From contig SVQQ01000011.1 of the NCBI GenBank assembly GCA_015065265.1, positions 1 through 52,594 of the forward strand: 52,594 bases of DNA, read 5' to 3'. Numbering within the stretch: the stretch's first letter is position 1; the number at the start of each line of letters is the position of its first letter. Below are positions 25,517 through 34,944 of the stretch, piece after piece. Both the position numbers and the translations under genes were made by a program. The DNA is from Oscillospiraceae bacterium. GTDB taxonomy: Bacteria > Bacillota > Clostridia > Oscillospirales > SIG627. Below the pieces are notes generated by a model. That model did no database searches, was not told where the DNA came from, and saw only the letters and a list, made by a program, of their open reading frames with translations.

Positions 25517-26257
25517 ATGCTTATTAAAAAGTGGGAAAACCTTCCTTCAGAAATGCAGACAGAGGAAGTTAAAAAATATTATGATATTTTAAAGAAGAAA
25601 CAAGTGAGTTTATTCTTCAAAAGAATGTTTGACATTTTTGTTTCACTCATTATGCTCATAGTTTTGTCGCCCGTATTTTTGATTTTGTCACTTGCCATAA
25701 AACTTGATAGTAAAGGCCCTGTGTTTTACAGGCAAGTAAGAGTGACTCAGTATAACGAGAAGTTCAGAATATTTAAATTTCGCTCTATGGTCCAAAACGC
25801 CGATAAAGGCTCTCAGGTTACAGTTAGTTCAGACGCCAGAGTAACACGAGTAGGCAAAATAGTTCGTAAGTGTCGCCTTGACGAAGTCAGCCAACTTATA
25901 GACGTTTTAAGAGGAAAGATGACTTTTGTTGGAACACGACCTGAGGTTCCAAAGTACACAAGTCAATATACGCCTGAAATGATGGCAACCTTACTTCTCC
26001 CCGCAGGAGTAACAAGCCTTGCAAGTATTTATTATAAAGACGAAGCCTCCCTTCTTGATGGGGCGGAGGATACGGACAGAGTTTACGTAGAAGAAGTTCT
26101 CCCGGGTAAAATGTACTACAATCTGAAGTCAATAGAAAACTTTAGTTTTTTTGGTGATATAAAAGTAATGTTTATGACAGTTTTTGCAGTACTCGGAAAG
26201 GAATACAAGGGAGATTACAAAGAAGTTATCCAAGAAAAAGAGGATATTGAAGTATGA
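25517..26257 (+). CDS. Undecaprenyl-phosphate sugar phosphotransferase (initiating PGT)
   Basis: 246 residues; a short monotopic phosphoglycosyl transferase of the PglC/WcaJ catalytic-domain type. It has an N-terminal re-entrant helix (about 35-58), then GPVFYRQVRVT, FKFRSM, the catalytic Asp-Glu pair in RLDEVSQ, and GTRPEVP. It transfers a sugar-phosphate from a UDP-sugar to undecaprenyl phosphate at the inner face of the membrane and so starts the repeat unit. ATG overlap (ATGA) couples it to the next glycosyltransferase. The N-terminus is slightly longer than in PglC. Confidence 0.92.
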   Translation: MLIKKWENLPSEMQTEEVKKYYDILKKKQVSLFFKRMFDIFVSLIMLIVLSPVFLILSLAIKLDSKGPVFYRQVRVTQYNEKFRIFKFRSMVQNADKGSQVTVSSDARVTRVGKIVRKCRLDEVSQLIDVLRGKMTFVGTRPEVPKYTSQYTPEMMATLLLPAGVTSLASIYYKDEASLLDGAEDTDRVYVEEVLPGKMYYNLKSIENFSFFGDIKVMFMTVFAVLGKEYKGDYKEVIQEKEDIEV

Positions 26258-27273
26258 CAAGTAGTATTATAGTTTCGGTTGTAATGCCTGTATATAACGA
26301 AGAAAAATATATTGAAAAGTGCATTGATTCTTTATTATTGCAAGACTATCCAACTGAAAAAATGGAATGGATTTTCGTTGATGGTTGTTCTAATGATAAG
26401 ACGGTAGAGATTTTAGAAAAATATCAAAAGAAATACCCAGAACTTATAAAAATATTTAAAAATCCCCAAAAAATAGTGCCATTTGCTATGAATATTGGTA
26501 TTGAAGCTTCTTGCGGGAAATATATTGTTCGACTTGACGCTCATGCCGACTATGCAACCGATTACATTTCTAAGTGTATTTATTATTTAGAAAATACCGA
26601 CGCAGAAAACGTTGGCGGGGTCGCACAAACAAAAGCTAATGGTTTTATGGGGAATGCAATTGCTAAAATGCTTTCATCGAAGTTTGGAGTTGGCAATTCA
26701 CAATTTAGAACAAACGGTGAAAGTGGATATGTGGATACAGTTCCCTTTGGAGCTTTCAAAAGAGAGGTCTTTTCAAAATACGGAGGTTATGACGAAAGAT
26801 TAGTTCGTAATCAGGATAATGAGATGAATTTTCGCATTAGAAAAAATGGTGGTAAGATTTATCTTTCAAATGAAATTCATCTTTCGTATTATTGCAGGGA
26901 CTCCATTAAGGGAATATCGTCAATGGCGAGAAAAAATGGTATGTGGAATATTATCACAATGAAACTGTGTCCCGGTGCGATGGGAATTCGACATTTTATT
27001 CCATTTGCCTTTGTCCTATCCGTAATAGGCCTTGCTGTTTTAGGCTTTCTGTATTCAGCATTTTGGCTATTACTAAGTGCGGAATTATTGCTATATCTTG
27101 TATTAGATATTATATTTTCAGCAACGAAAGCATCAAACATAAAGGAGTTTTTTACTTTATTACTATTGTTTCCAATATTTCACGTTGCATATGGTATTGG
27201 ATCATTGAGCGGCATAATAAAACTATTCTCTAAAGATTTTCAAAAAAAGAACTACATAAATAAAAAAATTTAA
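26254..27273 (+). CDS. Family 2 glycosyltransferase, ExoA-like, membrane-anchored
   Basis: 339 residues. GT-A domain from the start (VVMPVYNEEKYIEKCIDSLL, VDGCSNDKT, LDAHADY in the place of the metal-binding DxD, FGAFKREVF, then a QDNEMNFR acceptor motif). Two or three C-terminal membrane helices (about 245-325) follow. It should add the second sugar to the lipid-linked primer at the membrane. ATG 26254 overlaps the upstream stop. From here the base composition becomes visibly more AT-rich than the two preceding genes. Confidence 0.88.
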   Translation: MTSSIIVSVVMPVYNEEKYIEKCIDSLLLQDYPTEKMEWIFVDGCSNDKTVEILEKYQKKYPELIKIFKNPQKIVPFAMNIGIEASCGKYIVRLDAHADYATDYISKCIYYLENTDAENVGGVAQTKANGFMGNAIAKMLSSKFGVGNSQFRTNGESGYVDTVPFGAFKREVFSKYGGYDERLVRNQDNEMNFRIRKNGGKIYLSNEIHLSYYCRDSIKGISSMARKNGMWNIITMKLCPGAMGIRHFIPFAFVLSVIGLAVLGFLYSAFWLLLSAELLLYLVLDIIFSATKASNIKEFFTLLLLFPIFHVAYGIGSLSGIIKLFSKDFQKKNYINKKI

Positions 27274-27300
27274 ATCAAATATATTAGGAGGATTACAAAA

Positions 27301-28623
27301 ATGGATCTTTACAGTAAAATCATTACTAAAGAGGAAAAAGTATCACTTGTAGGACTTGGATATGTAGGTATGCCCATAGCAGTTGCATTTGCAAATAAGG
27401 GCGTTGACGTAATCGGCTTTGATTTGAACAAAGCGAAAATTGAACTTTATAAAAGTGGCATAGACCCCACCAAAGAAGTTGGTGACGAAGCCATTAAAAA
27501 CACAAAGGTGTATTTTACCTCGGATGAAAAAGATTTGCAGAAAGCGAAGTTCCATATAGTTGCAGTTCCTACCCCTGTAAATACCGACCATACTCCCGAT
27601 TTGACTCCAGTTGTAGGAGCATCTGAAATTGTAGGAAGAAACCTCACAAAAGGCTCATACGTAGTATTTGAATCTACTGTATACCCTGGATGTACAGAGG
27701 ACGTTTGTGTTCCTATTCTGGAAAGAGAATCGGGGCTCAAATGCGGAGTTGACTTTAAAGTAGGATATTCACCCGAAAGAATTAACCCAGGTGATAAGAT
27801 ACATAGACTTGAGAATATTACTAAAATAGTATCAGGCTGCGACGACGAAGCGCTTAAAACTATTAAAGCGGTATATGATATCGTTATCGAAGTTGGAACT
27901 TATCCTGTCAGCAATTTGAGAACCGCCGAAGCAGTTAAGGTAGTTGAAAATAGCCAGAGAGACATAAATATAGCCTTTATGAACGAACTTGCTATGGCAT
28001 TCGATAAAATGGACATTGATACCAATGAAGTTGTAAACGGTATGAACACCAAGTGGAATGCACTCGGTTTCCGCCCGGGACTTGTTGGCGGACACTGTAT
28101 AGGCGTTGACCCCTATTACTTCACCTATCAGGCAGAAAAACTCGGTTATCATAGCCAGATTATACTCAATGGACGTATAGTAAACGATTCTATGGGTAAA
28201 TTTGTTGCAGATGCGGCAATAAAGAATATGATAGCAGTTGGTCAAGCACCCAAAAAATCAAAGGTTGTTATTCTCGGCTTAACCTTCAAGGAAAATTGTC
28301 CTGACACAAGAAACAGTAAGGTGGATGATATTATCAAGCGCCTTGCAGAGTATGAAATCACACCTGTGGTAGTTGACCCTTGGGCAAGTGATAGAGATGC
28401 GATGCACGAATACGGTGTTACTCTTACGAAACTTGAAGACGTTAAAGATGCAGACTGCGTAATTGTGGCAGTTGCACACAATGAATTCAAGGCATTGTCT
28501 TTGGACGACGTTAAGAGATTGTTTAAGTCTTGCGATGATTCAGAAAAAGTCTTGATTGACGTCAAAGGACTTTATAACGTATCAGATTTGAATGCTAGCG
28601 GAATGAAGTATTGGAGATTGTAA
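27301..28623 (+). CDS. UDP-sugar 6-dehydrogenase (WbpO/TviB-like)
   Basis: 440 residues. NAD-dependent nucleotide-sugar dehydrogenase that oxidises C6 of a UDP-hexose or UDP-N-acetylhexosamine to the uronate. It has the N-terminal Rossmann motif GLGYVGMPIAVAF, a middle domain, and catalytic Cys266 in VGGHCIGVDPYYFTYQAE, a version typical of the WbpO/TviB UDP-N-acetylhexosamine branch. The C-terminal domain has GLTFKENCPDTRNSK. The spelling (many GAC, GTA, GAA codons) looks host-like compared with the glycosyltransferases around it. It likely supplies an acidic sugar for the polymer. ATG 27301 follows AGGAGG. Confidence 0.93.
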   Translation: MDLYSKIITKEEKVSLVGLGYVGMPIAVAFANKGVDVIGFDLNKAKIELYKSGIDPTKEVGDEAIKNTKVYFTSDEKDLQKAKFHIVAVPTPVNTDHTPDLTPVVGASEIVGRNLTKGSYVVFESTVYPGCTEDVCVPILERESGLKCGVDFKVGYSPERINPGDKIHRLENITKIVSGCDDEALKTIKAVYDIVIEVGTYPVSNLRTAEAVKVVENSQRDINIAFMNELAMAFDKMDIDTNEVVNGMNTKWNALGFRPGLVGGHCIGVDPYYFTYQAEKLGYHSQIILNGRIVNDSMGKFVADAAIKNMIAVGQAPKKSKVVILGLTFKENCPDTRNSKVDDIIKRLAEYEITPVVVDPWASDRDAMHEYGVTLTKLEDVKDADCVIVAVAHNEFKALSLDDVKRLFKSCDDSEKVLIDVKGLYNVSDLNASGMKYWRL

Positions 28624-28636
28624 TGAGGTTTTAAGT

Positions 28637-29752
28637 ATGCGTGTATTACATATAAATTGTAATTATATTGGAACTACCTTGCATCAGCTTATGGTTGAAA
28701 ATTTGGACAAACTCGGACATAACAATAGTGTTTTCGTTCCTACTTATGATAAGAATGTATCTGTTATAAAACCTAACGATAACGTATTTGTATGCGAGTG
28801 CTTTAAAAAATGGGACAGACTTTTTTTCAACTACAAGAACAGCAAAATTTTGAATGCAATAGAGTCTAACTATAATGTTGAGGATTACAATTTAATACAC
28901 GCATACACTCTATTCACCGATGGTAATTGTGCGAGAAGATTATCGAAAAAATTTGGAATTCCATACGTTGTTGCTGTACGGAACACAGATGTAAATGACT
29001 TCTTTCGTTTAATGCCGCATTTGCGAAAACTTGGTATTAAGACAATGTTAGAAGCAAAAGCAGTTTTCTTTTTGTCCGAATCATATAGGAAACAAGTTTT
29101 TGAAAAATATATCCCTGAAAAATATCAAGATGAGATACAAAAAAAATCGCATATTATTCCTAACGGTATTGACAACTTTTGGTTTTTAAATCCACCGGAA
29201 AGTGATAACAATATAAAAAACACAGTAAAACTTATTTATGCTGGGCGGATAGATCGCAACAAGAATATTCCAACTACACAGAGAGCAGCTAAAATTCTAA
29301 GAGAAAGAGGATACAACGTCTCCTTTACAGTTGTTGGAAAAGTCGCAGACGAAAAAGTTTATAAAACAATAAAAAAAGATTCTCACACTAAATGTTTACC
29401 TGCACAGTCAAAAGAATCGTTATTGGAATTGTATCGAATGCATAATATTTTTGTAATGCCTTCGTTTACAGAATCGTTTGGGCTTGTGTATGCTGAAGCA
29501 ATGAGTCAAGGGTTGCCGGTGATCTACTCAAAAAATCAAGGATTTGACAATCAATTTCCCGAAGGAACTGTTGGTTATAGTGTTTCTGCGTATGATCCAC
29601 AAAATGTAGCAGATGGAATTGAAAAAACTATAAATAATTTTTCTAATATAGCACCGAACGCCGTCTCTTTGTCTAAGAAATTCAATTGGGAAGAGATAAC
29701 GGAAAGATACGAAAAAATATATAAGGATATTAGTGGAGAAAGTCGAGATTAA
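28637..29752 (+). CDS. Glycosyltransferase, GT4/GT-B type
   Basis: 371 residues. A retaining GT-B glycosyltransferase with the C-terminal nucleotide-sugar half beginning at IYAGRIDRNKN and the E-x7-E motif in ESFGLVYAE followed by AMSQGLPVI. The acceptor half lacks membrane segments. It starts 13 bases after the dehydrogenase stop, and the next gene follows after six bases. Donor and linkage cannot be told from sequence. Confidence 0.9.
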   Translation: MRVLHINCNYIGTTLHQLMVENLDKLGHNNSVFVPTYDKNVSVIKPNDNVFVCECFKKWDRLFFNYKNSKILNAIESNYNVEDYNLIHAYTLFTDGNCARRLSKKFGIPYVVAVRNTDVNDFFRLMPHLRKLGIKTMLEAKAVFFLSESYRKQVFEKYIPEKYQDEIQKKSHIIPNGIDNFWFLNPPESDNNIKNTVKLIYAGRIDRNKNIPTTQRAAKILRERGYNVSFTVVGKVADEKVYKTIKKDSHTKCLPAQSKESLLELYRMHNIFVMPSFTESFGLVYAEAMSQGLPVIYSKNQGFDNQFPEGTVGYSVSAYDPQNVADGIEKTINNFSNIAPNAVSLSKKFNWEEITERYEKIYKDISGESRD

Positions 29753-29758
29753 ATCATC

Positions 29759-31234
29759 ATGATTACAAATTGTGTGTTTTCCTATTTCATAACTGAAGAA
29801 GAAGTTGCTGTTCCTGAATTGCCTTTTGAAAAAAGATTTGGAAAATACAAAATTCTTATAGATGAAAATACTCCCTTCTCACACGCTTTCAATGGAGAGG
29901 TAGAGTGCGCAATTTATGGTTTGGCAGTTAACGTCATTTCCAATAAAAGCGATAACGTTGTTGATGAAATTGTAGAAAAATGCAGAAGCATTTATGACGT
30001 TATTGATTACGAGAGAAATCTTGGCGGAAAATACATTTTGTTATTCAAAATCAATGAGTGTTATTATATTCAGGGTGATGCAACTTGTAGCATTCCGATT
30101 TTCTACAATACAGATGACGATACGTTTGTATGTTCAAGCAACTATAACAATGTTGTAAATCTGAGAGGGTATTGCGAGGATGGAGAGTTTGCCTTAATAA
30201 GAAAAAGCGGAGATATATCACAAGCAATGCCTTATGATATAACGCCCTACAGACAGATTAAAGAACTTATCCCTAACCACTATTTAGATATTAACAAAAA
30301 ACGCGCAGTACGTTTTGTTAATTCAATTGAAAAACAAGAATCACTTTCTATCAAAAAAGCAACTGAAATTGTATTGCCCATGATAGAAAAACTGCTCAAT
30401 TTTTATACGAGTCAATATAAAGTTTATTGTCCAATTACTTCTGGTCGTGATAGTAGAGTTGTTTTGTCTTTTTTATTGAAAAACAAAGAAACTTTTAGTT
30501 GTTATACTATTAAGCATTCGGAACATAATGAAAATACGCAGGATATAACCATACCGATTGAACTTTGTAAAAAAGTGAATGTTGAGCATAGATTGATTGA
30601 GGATGTTATTCTTTCGGATAAATTAAAAAACGAGATGGATCAATTGCTTGGAAGTGAAAATTATTCCTCTCGAACCCTACGAATTGCCAAGACAATTAAC
30701 GAGTTTTTTGGAGACGGAGCAATCATAAATGGCGATATTATTGGTCAAGTGGGTAAGTGCTCTTTGCATCGAGATATCCCTGAATTTTTTGCTACGCCTT
30801 CCTATTTTCGATGCAAATTGCATAACTATAGCAATGGTGCCAAAGAACAGTTAAAACAATGGATAAAAGAAATTAAGTCAAGCGGGGAAAAGATTAATCT
30901 CTTTGACCTCTTCTCAATAGAGAATCGTATGGGACGGTGGGCAGGACAAGAGAATTTGATTTACAACACGCTGGGACAAATGTATTTGAATATATTTAAT
31001 TGCAGAAATATCATTTATACATGGACCGCTGTTGAACGAAAAAAAAGAAAGCAATCAATGCTTCATATAGATTTAATTAAGCAAACTTCTCAAAAATTGC
31101 TTGATATTCCTTTTGAAAAAGATGAAAGTATCGTGTTCAAAATTTCGAAGTTAACGGGTCTGACTTATCTCATCTCATCGTATATGAAATATTATATTGA
31201 AAAAGCGAAGTTTGAAAAAGGGAGAAGAACATGA
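29759..31234 (+). CDS. Asparagine-synthase-like amidotransferase of the polysaccharide locus
   Basis: 491 residues. The C-terminal part has the ATP-pyrophosphatase (PP-loop) motif SGRDSR in YCPITSGRDSRVVLSFL (near 220-235), as in AsnB. The N-terminal half resembles the class 2 glutaminase fold (GGKYILLFKINECYYIQGD) but the protein begins MITNCVF, with no Cys2 nucleophile, so it may be a structural remnant using ammonia. Relatives in O-antigen loci are thought to convert uronic acids to uronamides. The dehydrogenase and epimerase in this locus make that plausible. ATG overlap with the deacetylase. Confidence 0.8.
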   Translation: MITNCVFSYFITEEEVAVPELPFEKRFGKYKILIDENTPFSHAFNGEVECAIYGLAVNVISNKSDNVVDEIVEKCRSIYDVIDYERNLGGKYILLFKINECYYIQGDATCSIPIFYNTDDDTFVCSSNYNNVVNLRGYCEDGEFALIRKSGDISQAMPYDITPYRQIKELIPNHYLDINKKRAVRFVNSIEKQESLSIKKATEIVLPMIEKLLNFYTSQYKVYCPITSGRDSRVVLSFLLKNKETFSCYTIKHSEHNENTQDITIPIELCKKVNVEHRLIEDVILSDKLKNEMDQLLGSENYSSRTLRIAKTINEFFGDGAIINGDIIGQVGKCSLHRDIPEFFATPSYFRCKLHNYSNGAKEQLKQWIKEIKSSGEKINLFDLFSIENRMGRWAGQENLIYNTLGQMYLNIFNCRNIIYTWTAVERKKRKQSMLHIDLIKQTSQKLLDIPFEKDESIVFKISKLTGLTYLISSYMKYYIEKAKFEKGRRT

Positions 31235-32079
31235 AGAAACTGATTATTACTGCTGATGACTATGGTATGTCACGAGCAGTTAACGATGCAATAGAAGCGG
31301 GTATAGATGCAGGTTTAATCACATCAACAAATGTTATGACTAATATGCCTTTATATAAGGAAGCCATAAAATTGAAAGACAAAAAAGGTCTTTCTGTGGG
31401 GATTCACTGGGTTTTAGCATGTGGAAAGCCGATTCTTTCCGCATATGAAATACCTACACTTGTTATGTCAAACGGAGAGTTTTATCCTTATCCTGAGTTT
31501 CGTAAAAGATTAAGAAAAAAACTTATTTCATTTACAGATATAAAGAAGGAATTGATCGCTCAATATAAACTTTACTATGAATTAATGGGTCAGCCGGATT
31601 ATTGGAATACTCATCAGAATACGCACGTTGATTTCGGAATTTACCGTTTGTTTGTTGATACGGCTGCTGAACTTGGAATCAATAAAATGAGAAGTCATCA
31701 GAGAATTTACGTCAAAGGAAGCGATAACTCGCAGAAAATGTCTTTGAAATGGCGTATGATTGAGCCAATTAAGGCTGCGATGCTAAATAATTGGCAATCG
31801 AATGCTCATAAGAAGGGTATCTCTTCTCCTGAAGGACTTATAGTGTGTCTCAACGGTAAAGACATAAATAAGCCAGAGTACCTCTTCTCTCATATTAATT
31901 GGAATAAAAAACATGTGGGGGAATACGTTATACACCCCGCAACTGAAAACGATTCACCATACTTTGGTAAGATCGTTGATCAAAGAATTCGAGAATTTGA
32001 GATGTTCACTTCAAAAAAAACAAAAGAACTTATCAGTGATGCAGGTATTGAACTTGTAGCTTATGAAGGGTTGAAATAA
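31231..32079 (+). CDS. ChbG/YdjC-family carbohydrate deacetylase
   Basis: 282 residues. A YdjC-type metal-dependent deacetylase: KLIITADDYGMSRAVNDAI at the N-terminus gives the metal-binding Asp pair, and the His-rich NTHQNTHVDFG (near 128-140) the other ligands. The C-terminal VIHPAT segment is also typical. It would remove N-acetyl groups from an amino sugar of the glycan or its precursor. Overlaps the preceding gene by four bases and is followed immediately by a glycosyltransferase. Confidence 0.9.
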   Translation: MKKLIITADDYGMSRAVNDAIEAGIDAGLITSTNVMTNMPLYKEAIKLKDKKGLSVGIHWVLACGKPILSAYEIPTLVMSNGEFYPYPEFRKRLRKKLISFTDIKKELIAQYKLYYELMGQPDYWNTHQNTHVDFGIYRLFVDTAAELGINKMRSHQRIYVKGSDNSQKMSLKWRMIEPIKAAMLNNWQSNAHKKGISSPEGLIVCLNGKDINKPEYLFSHINWNKKHVGEYVIHPATENDSPYFGKIVDQRIREFEMFTSKKTKELISDAGIELVAYEGLK

Positions 32080-32080
32080 T

Positions 32081-33253
32081 ATGGCAAAGATAATAATAGT
32101 AGACAAGTCTTTTGCTGTGGGTGGTATTCAAACCTCACTCATCAATATGGTTAAGGAACTGAAAAACAAGCACGAAATTGATGTTTTGATGTTTCATAAC
32201 GGTGGAACTCTCAAAAGCCGTTTCCCTGAGGGAGTGAATATCATAGAGCCTTGCTTTTTGATGAGACTTCATGGAATGACGGCAGCTGATGCCAGAAAAA
32301 AAAGCATTTTTACTTACGGTATGAGAATACTAACGGGCATCTTTGATCGTTTGTTCACGAACCGTTTTTCCATTTGGGTTGCATTGCTATTTCAAAAAAA
32401 ACTGAAAGGATACGATGTTGCAATTGCATTTCATCAAGAAGATGCTCCGCGAGCCACCGTTTCTGGCTTTTACCGTTTTGTGAGCAAGAAGACAGATGCT
32501 CCAGTCAAAATTGGTTGGATTCACTATGTTCCGGGTACAGTTTCCTTTGATGACAAAAAAAATATCAAGTATATGGTGAAAATGGATAAGTTGGTTTGTG
32601 TATCAAGTGCAACGGCTAAAAATTTTGCTTTTATGCATCCTATACTTGCCGATAAGATTGATTATTGTTATAATTTTCAAGATATCGAAAGAATTAAGAT
32701 GCTCTCAGAGAGTGAGCCAAATATTTATTTTGATAAGAGTAAATTTAATTGTTTTAGTGCAAGCCGTCTGACGGCGCAAAAAGCGATGCCACGTGCAATT
32801 AGAGCATTTGCACCTGTCCTACACAAAAATCCGGATGTGGTTTGGTATATTGCCGGCGATGGCAGCGACAGAGCCGAGTGTGAGCGTTTGATTTTAGATA
32901 ACGGACTTTGTGATCAGGTTATATTGCTGGGCGCATTGGATAATCCTTATCCGTATATGAAACAGTGTGATTTGTATATCTTGCCCTCTTTGTCTGAAGC
33001 TGCACCTATGGTATACGGTGAAGCAATGATCTGCAAGGCACCGATCTTCACTTCAAATACTATTTCTGCGGCAGAAATGGTTCCGGAAAAATTTGGTTTT
33101 ATTTGTGAAAACACTGAAGAGGGGCTTCGAAACGGATTTGAAAAGTTGCTTTCAAACAGAGATCTTTTGCAATTATATAAGCAAAATCTTGACGGTTATG
33201 ATTATACTAATATTCACAGCATAGAGAAGGTTAATAAGCTTATTGAAAAATGA
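32081..33253 (+). CDS. Glycosyltransferase, GT4/GT-B type
   Basis: 390 residues. The N-terminal acceptor domain begins KIIIVDKSFAVGGIQTSLINM, with the glycine-rich loop seen in many GT4 enzymes. The C-terminal half starts FSASRLTAQKAMPRA, and E-x7-E is EAAPMVYGE. ATG 32081 lies one base after the deacetylase stop. It adds one sugar of the repeat unit; specificity unknown. Confidence 0.9.
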   Translation: MAKIIIVDKSFAVGGIQTSLINMVKELKNKHEIDVLMFHNGGTLKSRFPEGVNIIEPCFLMRLHGMTAADARKKSIFTYGMRILTGIFDRLFTNRFSIWVALLFQKKLKGYDVAIAFHQEDAPRATVSGFYRFVSKKTDAPVKIGWIHYVPGTVSFDDKKNIKYMVKMDKLVCVSSATAKNFAFMHPILADKIDYCYNFQDIERIKMLSESEPNIYFDKSKFNCFSASRLTAQKAMPRAIRAFAPVLHKNPDVVWYIAGDGSDRAECERLILDNGLCDQVILLGALDNPYPYMKQCDLYILPSLSEAAPMVYGEAMICKAPIFTSNTISAAEMVPEKFGFICENTEEGLRNGFEKLLSNRDLLQLYKQNLDGYDYTNIHSIEKVNKLIEK

Positions 33254-33276
33254 GTAAAAAATAGTCGGGAGAATAT

Positions 33277-33859
33277 ATGAGAAAGATATTAAAAAAGATT
33301 AAACGGCTTATCAATGGAGGGGCATATACCCCTGAAGAACTTAGAACTCACGGTGTTAATGTTGGAGAAAATTGTGTTATTTGGACGAGAGATATAGATG
33401 TAAATCACGGTTTTCTAATTACCATTGGAAATAATGTTACTTTATCAAATTCAAAAATACTGGCACATGACGGAAGTACCAAACGGGCTCTCGGTTATAG
33501 CCGTGTCGGACGCGTCACTATAGGTGATAATGTGTTTGTGGGAGCTGGAGCTATTATTTTACCGGGAGTTACCATCGGAAACAATGTTATTGTCGGAGCC
33601 GGAGCAGTAATTGCTAAGGATATTCCGGATGATTCGATAGTTGTGGGTAATCCCGCTTAAAATTATCGGTTCAACAACAGCTTATATTGAAAAAAACAAA
33701 GCAATGATGAATGATTCTAACGTGTGGGATACTCATTATGCTAAAAAAAGTGAGGAAGAGAAGGTGCAGATGTTTGAGTCACTAACTAAAACGCGTATTG
33801 GCTTTGATGTCTGGTCATCTCACCTAAATTGGTTTAATATCATTGGAGGTAGACTTTGA
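33277..33859 (+). pseudogene. Hexapeptide-repeat O-acetyltransferase, frameshifted
   Basis: A left-handed beta-helix acetyltransferase. The first frame (33277-33660) has hexapeptide repeats [40 protein letters not shown] and ends VGNPA-stop. The second frame continues exactly where the family does, with KIIGST..YIEKNKAMMN, to 33859. One extra T at 33657-33658 explains the break. Intact length would be about 193 residues. It would O-acetylate a sugar of the polymer. The disruption is either a real or phase-variable frameshift or a sequencing error; the intact reading on both sides argues that it is very recent. Confidence 0.8.
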
Positions 33860-34944
33860 ATATTTCTTTTATCGTTCCGCAAATGGGTTTTGGTGGCGCA
33901 GAGAGAGTGATATCAATTCTTTCGAAAGGGCTCGCTGAAAAAGGACATAAAGTAGCTATCGGTATTCTCAATACCGAACATCAAGATATTGCTTACGTAT
34001 TGGATTCACGCATAAAGGTTGAACATATACAGTCTTATGGTATGCGTTCGGTCTACGGATTGAAAAACACTTTAAAAAACATTGAAGATTTTTTAAGTCA
34101 CACCAATACTGAAATAGTGTTGTCCTTTGCTAATACTGTCTGTGCTTTTGTCTCAATAGTGTGCAAGAAGATGAAATTGCCGCTGATATTCTCCGAGAGA
34201 AATGACCCAAGACGGTATTTGACAAGGTTTAGCGATAAGTTGCTTCAAAAACTAATTCTCAAAAATGTCAAATATGTTGTTTTCCAAACCGAAGGTGCAA
34301 AAAAGTTGTATCCAAAAAAAATACGCAGAAATTCAGTTGTTATTTTGAATCCGCTGGATGTCAGTCTCATGCCTGATTATTACGAGGGTGAACGTCGCAA
34401 AGTCATATTGACCGTTGGACGTCTTCAAGAACAGAAGCGCACCGACGTATTAATTGATGCTTTTGCCAGAATTGCTAATCGTCATACATCTTATACTCTT
34501 GAATTATACGGTAAAGGCAATCTTTTGGATGAATTGAAAGCACGTGTTGAGACATACGGTCTGTCTGAACGAGTGAAGTTTATGGGTACCAGTTCAACGG
34601 TATTTCAAGATATAAATGATGCATCACTATTCGCACTGACCTCTGATTTTGAAGGGCTACCGAATGCACTTCTTGAGGCTATGGCGCTTGGACTTCCGTG
34701 CGTGTCCACCAGATGTTCACCTGGAGGAGCAGAGGAACTAATTGAAGACGGTAAAAACGGTTATTTGGTGCCTTGCGGTGACGTTGAGGCACTTGCCGCA
34801 CGTATGGACAGTATTCTTAATGACTACGACAAGGCTCTTGCTATCGGAAAAGAAGCATACAAAATCCGACATCGTGCCGAATCGCAAGTGATAATCGATA
34901 CATGGGAGAGATATATCAACAGTGTTTTGGAGGAAAAACAGTGA
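33856..34944 (+). CDS. Glycosyltransferase, GT4/GT-B type
   Basis: 362 residues from a TTG at 33856 (GGAGGT upstream), overlapping the end of the acetyltransferase reading by four bases. It opens with ISFIVPQMGFGGAERV. The C-terminal domain begins LTVGRLQEQKRTDVLI, and E-x7-E is EGLPNALLE, followed by AMALGLPCVST. It resembles WbaZ/PglJ-type GT4 enzymes in these motifs, but donor specificity is not assigned. Confidence 0.9.
   Translation: MNISFIVPQMGFGGAERVISILSKGLAEKGHKVAIGILNTEHQDIAYVLDSRIKVEHIQSYGMRSVYGLKNTLKNIEDFLSHTNTEIVLSFANTVCAFVSIVCKKMKLPLIFSERNDPRRYLTRFSDKLLQKLILKNVKYVVFQTEGAKKLYPKKIRRNSVVILNPLDVSLMPDYYEGERRKVILTVGRLQEQKRTDVLIDAFARIANRHTSYTLELYGKGNLLDELKARVETYGLSERVKFMGTSSTVFQDINDASLFALTSDFEGLPNALLEAMALGLPCVSTRCSPGGAEELIEDGKNGYLVPCGDVEALAARMDSILNDYDKALAIGKEAYKIRHRAESQVIIDTWERYINSVLEEKQ

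Noticed and set aside
33641..33859. A separate 72-residue gene
   Set aside because: Its sequence is the normal C-terminal continuation of the upstream acetyltransferase; it is the second half of a frameshifted gene.
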